13,500 nt of DNA from SIG510 sp045540975 (GTDB lineage: Bacteria; Bacillota; Clostridia; Oscillospirales; JAAYXM01). The DNA lies in assembly GCA_045540975.1 (NCBI GenBank), contig JAZQIE010000066.1, positions 1-13,500 on the forward strand, in the 5' to 3' direction. Within the stretch, counting starts at the first letter, position 1, and each line of letters starts with the position of its first letter. The translations under genes and the position numbers were made by a program. Under the pieces are notes generated by a model. It saw only the letters and a program-made list of their open reading frames with translations, was not told the origin of the DNA and made no database searches. Shown piece after piece: positions 10,665 to 13,500 of this stretch.

Positions 10665-13500
10665 ATGCTGGCACTCTGTCAAGCACTCGAAAAAAACCCT
10701 GATTTTCAAAAACTTTTGACCGCATTATCCGCCGGAGAGACCCCCATCGTTCTCTCCGGCTTGTCCCATATCCAAAAGCTTCACGTTGCCGCGGCAATCC
10801 GCCGTCTCACCGCGCGTCCGGTCTGCCTTGTCTATTCGGACGAGTTTGACACCCGCGCCGCCATGCGCGACCTTGAGGTATTCGCCGAGGAAGAAGCGCG
10901 CCCACTCCCCCCGCGCGACTTCACCTTCTACCATGTGGAGAACACCTCCCACGAATGGGAATATGCCCGTCTGGGTGTGCTCTCCTCCCTCGCAAACGGC
11001 ACCGTTCCGCTCACCGTCACCTCGGTCTGGGCACTCCTGCAGCGCACCGTCCCCCCCGCTCTCATTCGGGATGCAAACTGTGTCTTAAAGCAGGGCGAGG
11101 AGCATCCGCTCGAGTCCTTGCTGTGCACCTTGCAGGAATTTGGGTACTCCCGTGTCCATCAGGTGGAATCGCAAGGGCAGTACGCGGTGCGCGGCGGTAT
11201 TTTGGACGTATTCTCTCCGCAGATGCAGGACCCTGTCCGCATTGAGTTTTGGGGCGATGACATCGATGCCATGGGCACCTTCGATTTGGAAACCCAGCGC
11301 CGCATCGAAAACATCAAATCCTGCGCGCTGATTCCCACAAGCGAAACAATCGTGACCGAGGAAATGCGCGCATCCCTCATCAAAACATTGGAAAAACGGC
11401 GCACAAGCTATGCAAAAAAAGAGGAGCATGCGCGCCTTTGCAATACCCTCTCCGAGGATTTGGAGCGCCTGCAGGCAAACACAGCATTTGCCGCAATGGA
11501 CCGCTACCTCCCCCTGCTGTATCCGGAATTTACCACCGCGCTTGACTACTTTTCGGAAGACACGGTCTTCTTGATTGACGATTTTGCCCGTGCAAAAGAG
11601 GTTGCAACCCGCGTCCTCGAGCAGCACAACGAAGACCGCAAATCCTTAATTGAGAGCGGTGTCTTGCTTCCGCGCGGATGCGAATTTGCCCGCTCCTTCT
11701 CCGCGTTTTGCTCACTCCTTGCAGACCGCCCCTCGGTGTGTCTGGATACCTTTACCCACAGCACCTATCTCGCGCCGCCCAAAACCTTGCTCAGCATGGT
11801 CACCAAGCAGCTTCCCTCCTTCGGCGGAAATCTGGAGGTGGCGGTAAGCGAGATTCGCCGTTACATAGACGAAGGCTATCGCATTGTGGTGTTGGCGAAT
11901 ACCCAATCAAGCGCACAAACCATGCGCGAGGTGCTCACGCGCCGCAACGTGGTGTGCGCGCTCGACTACTCCCTCTCCGCACTCCCCGACCCGGGCGGTG
12001 TGGTCATCGCACAAGGGGTGCTCACCGCAGGCTTTGAATATCCCCATGAAGGATTTGTCCTCATCACAGAAGGGCAATTCCTCACCACAGGCGCCAAAAA
12101 GCGCCGCACCGCAAAAAAATCCAACCGCGAGAAAATCAACAACTATCAAGACCTCTCGGTGGGTTGCCTTGTGGTCCACGAGCTGCACGGTGTGGGTCGC
12201 TTTGCGGGACTCCAGAAAATCCCGGTCGACGGGGTGGAAAAAGACTATATCAAGATTTTATACGCGGGAAGCGATGCGCTCTACGTCCCGGTCACCCAGC
12301 TCGACATGGTGGGAAAATACATCGGCTCGGGCGAGGATACCTCGGTACGTCTGAGTAAACTCGGCGGCACCGAATGGGCGAAGGCGAAGGCGCGTGTCAA
12401 GGGCGCGGCACGGGATTTGGCGAAGCACTTGGTCAAACTTTACTCCGAGCGCCGCGCAAAGCCCGGCTTTGCCTTCCCGAAAGACTCCTCATGGCAGCGC
12501 GAGTTTGAAGAACGCTTCGAATTCGACGAGACCGACGACCAGCTCCGCTGTACCGCGGAAATCAAGCGCGACATGGAAGCCGAGTATTCCATGGACCGTT
12601 TGCTTTGCGGTGACGTGGGCTTCGGAAAGACCGAGGTTGCCCTCCGTGCCGCAATGAAATGTATCCTCGGCGGAAAGCAGGTCGCACTCCTTGTCCCGAC
12701 AACGGTTTTGGCGCAGCAGCATTACCTCACGGTCAAACGCCGCTTTGCCGATTACCCCATCGAAATCGGCGCGCTCACCCGTTTCAATACCCCTGCCCAA
12801 ACCCGTGAAATCACCAAGAAAATGAAAGAGGGCAAAGTGGATTTTGTCATCGGCACCCACAAACTCCTCCAAAAAAACATCAGCTTTGCAAATCTCGGGC
12901 TCCTCATCATCGACGAGGAACAGCGCTTCGGCGTGACCCATAAAGAACGCCTCAAAGAGATTTCCCAAAACATCGATGTCCTTACCCTGACCGCAACCCC
13001 GATTCCGCGTACCCTCAACATGGCGCTCTCGGGCATCCGAGATATGTCCATTCTGGAGGAAGCGCCGCGCAACCGCCATCCGGTGCAAACGTATGTCCTC
13101 GAGCATAATTGGGACATCATCAAAGACGCGATTCGGCGCGAGGCGGCACGCGGAGGTCAGGTGTATTACCTGCACAATCGCGTGGAATCCATTGCCGCGA
13201 CCGCGGCGCGCATCAAACGTCTGATTCCCGATATCGAGGTGGGTGTTGCGCACGGGAAAATGGACGAAGCCGAGCTCTCCGAGGTCATGCAGCGTGTCAT
13301 CGAAGGTGAGGTGGATGTGCTTGTTTGCACCACCATCATCGAAACCGGCATCGACATCCCAAATGTCAATACCATCATCATAGAGGATGCAGACCGTCTG
13401 GGTCTTGCACAGCTCCACCAGATTCGCGGACGTGTCGGGCGCAGCTCCCGTCACGCGTTTGCCTATCTCACCTATCGCCCTGGGCGTGTGCTCACCGAGG
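10665..13500 (+). CDS. mfd: Transcription-repair coupling factor Mfd (3' end outside window)
   Basis: Mfd pushes stalled RNA polymerase off damaged DNA and recruits UvrA. The first 945 residues are present; full Mfd is about 1150-1180, so roughly the last 200 (end of the translocase and the UvrA-masking domain) lie beyond the window. In order: a UvrB-like module (about 1-340) with GQYAVRGGILDVFSP, a middle region, the RNA-polymerase-interacting CarD-like domain beginning near N493 (VVHELHGVGRF), then the RecG-like translocase. The translocase carries Walker A GDVGFGKT (649-656), Walker B DEEQ (750-753), LTATPIPRT and motif VI QIRGRVGR (919-926). No frameshift or internal stop is seen. The ATG is 11 bases after the pth stop, and AGAGGTG overlaps that stop, 6 bases upstream of the start. 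Confidence 0.97.
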   Translation, partial: MLALCQALEKNPDFQKLLTALSAGETPIVLSGLSHIQKLHVAAAIRRLTARPVCLVYSDEFDTRAAMRDLEVFAEEEARPLPPRDFTFYHVENTSHEWEYARLGVLSSLANGTVPLTVTSVWALLQRTVPPALIRDANCVLKQGEEHPLESLLCTLQEFGYSRVHQVESQGQYAVRGGILDVFSPQMQDPVRIEFWGDDIDAMGTFDLETQRRIENIKSCALIPTSETIVTEEMRASLIKTLEKRRTSYAKKEEHARLCNTLSEDLERLQANTAFAAMDRYLPLLYPEFTTALDYFSEDTVFLIDDFARAKEVATRVLEQHNEDRKSLIESGVLLPRGCEFARSFSAFCSLLADRPSVCLDTFTHSTYLAPPKTLLSMVTKQLPSFGGNLEVAVSEIRRYIDEGYRIVVLANTQSSAQTMREVLTRRNVVCALDYSLSALPDPGGVVIAQGVLTAGFEYPHEGFVLITEGQFLTTGAKKRRTAKKSNREKINNYQDLSVGCLVVHELHGVGRFAGLQKIPVDGVEKDYIKILYAGSDALYVPVTQLDMVGKYIGSGEDTSVRLSKLGGTEWAKAKARVKGAARDLAKHLVKLYSERRAKPGFAFPKDSSWQREFEERFEFDETDDQLRCTAEIKRDMEAEYSMDRLLCGDVGFGKTEVALRAAMKCILGGKQVALLVPTTVLAQQHYLTVKRRFADYPIEIGALTRFNTPAQTREITKKMKEGKVDFVIGTHKLLQKNISFANLGLLIIDEEQRFGVTHKERLKEISQNIDVLTLTATPIPRTLNMALSGIRDMSILEEAPRNRHPVQTYVLEHNWDIIKDAIRREAARGGQVYYLHNRVESIAATAARIKRLIPDIEVGVAHGKMDEAELSEVMQRVIEGEVDVLVCTTIIETGIDIPNVNTIIIEDADRLGLAQLHQIRGRVGRSSRHAFAYLTYRPGRVLTE

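Overview
The window looks like chromosome of a moderately GC-rich Gram-positive anaerobe of the class Clostridia, probably Oscillospiraceae/Ruminococcaceae-like. Three things point there: a DnaD-family gene next to a DnaC/DnaI-type helicase-loader gene, the Firmicutes order glmU - pth - mfd, and secreted multi-domain beta-sandwich proteins with classical signal peptides. This placement is inferred from gene content and style, not from a database match.

Layout. Bases 1-122 are a G-rich stretch with no credible gene. Bases 123-170 form a strong hairpin terminator that can work in both directions. To its right lies a minus-strand unit of two genes: a 1092-residue secreted protein (321-3599) and, 36 bases downstream, a 35-residue peptide (177-284). 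The secreted protein has three copies of one module, Ig-like stretches and a C-terminal 'GAQ-RT' domain. The 399-base gap 3600-3998 holds the control region of that unit: a structured 5' leader, a promoter with a palindrome over its -35, two AT-rich 12-base direct repeats, four copies of CTGTGGAAA (DnaA-box-like), and the terminator of the next unit.

Bases 3999-9130 are a second minus-strand unit of five tightly packed genes. They read, in order of transcription, DnaD-family replication protein, DnaC/DnaI-type ATPase, D-Ala-D-Ala carboxypeptidase, unknown lipoprotein, and a small secreted protein. That last protein carries the same 'GAQ-RT' domain as the 1092-residue protein. Two of the four junctions are ATGA stop-start overlaps. 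No terminator is visible until 3951-3987.

Bases 9131-9315 are a divergent promoter region. Rightward from it run a free-standing GlmU acetyltransferase half (9316-10020), peptidyl-tRNA hydrolase pth (10024-10653) and mfd (10665 to the window end, 3' truncated). This is the glmU-pth-mfd block known from Bacillus, here without prs and with the uridylyltransferase half of GlmU cleanly absent.

How it fits together. The rightward block is housekeeping: cell-wall precursor synthesis, rescue of peptidyl-tRNA, and transcription-coupled repair. The leftward five-gene unit joins helicase loading with peptidoglycan trimming and surface proteins. The least-explained parts are the leader-controlled secreted protein with its short peptide, the 'GAQ-RT' domain family, and the oriC-like motif cluster at 3791-3919. 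No tRNA, rRNA, CRISPR array, transposase or prophage gene was seen.
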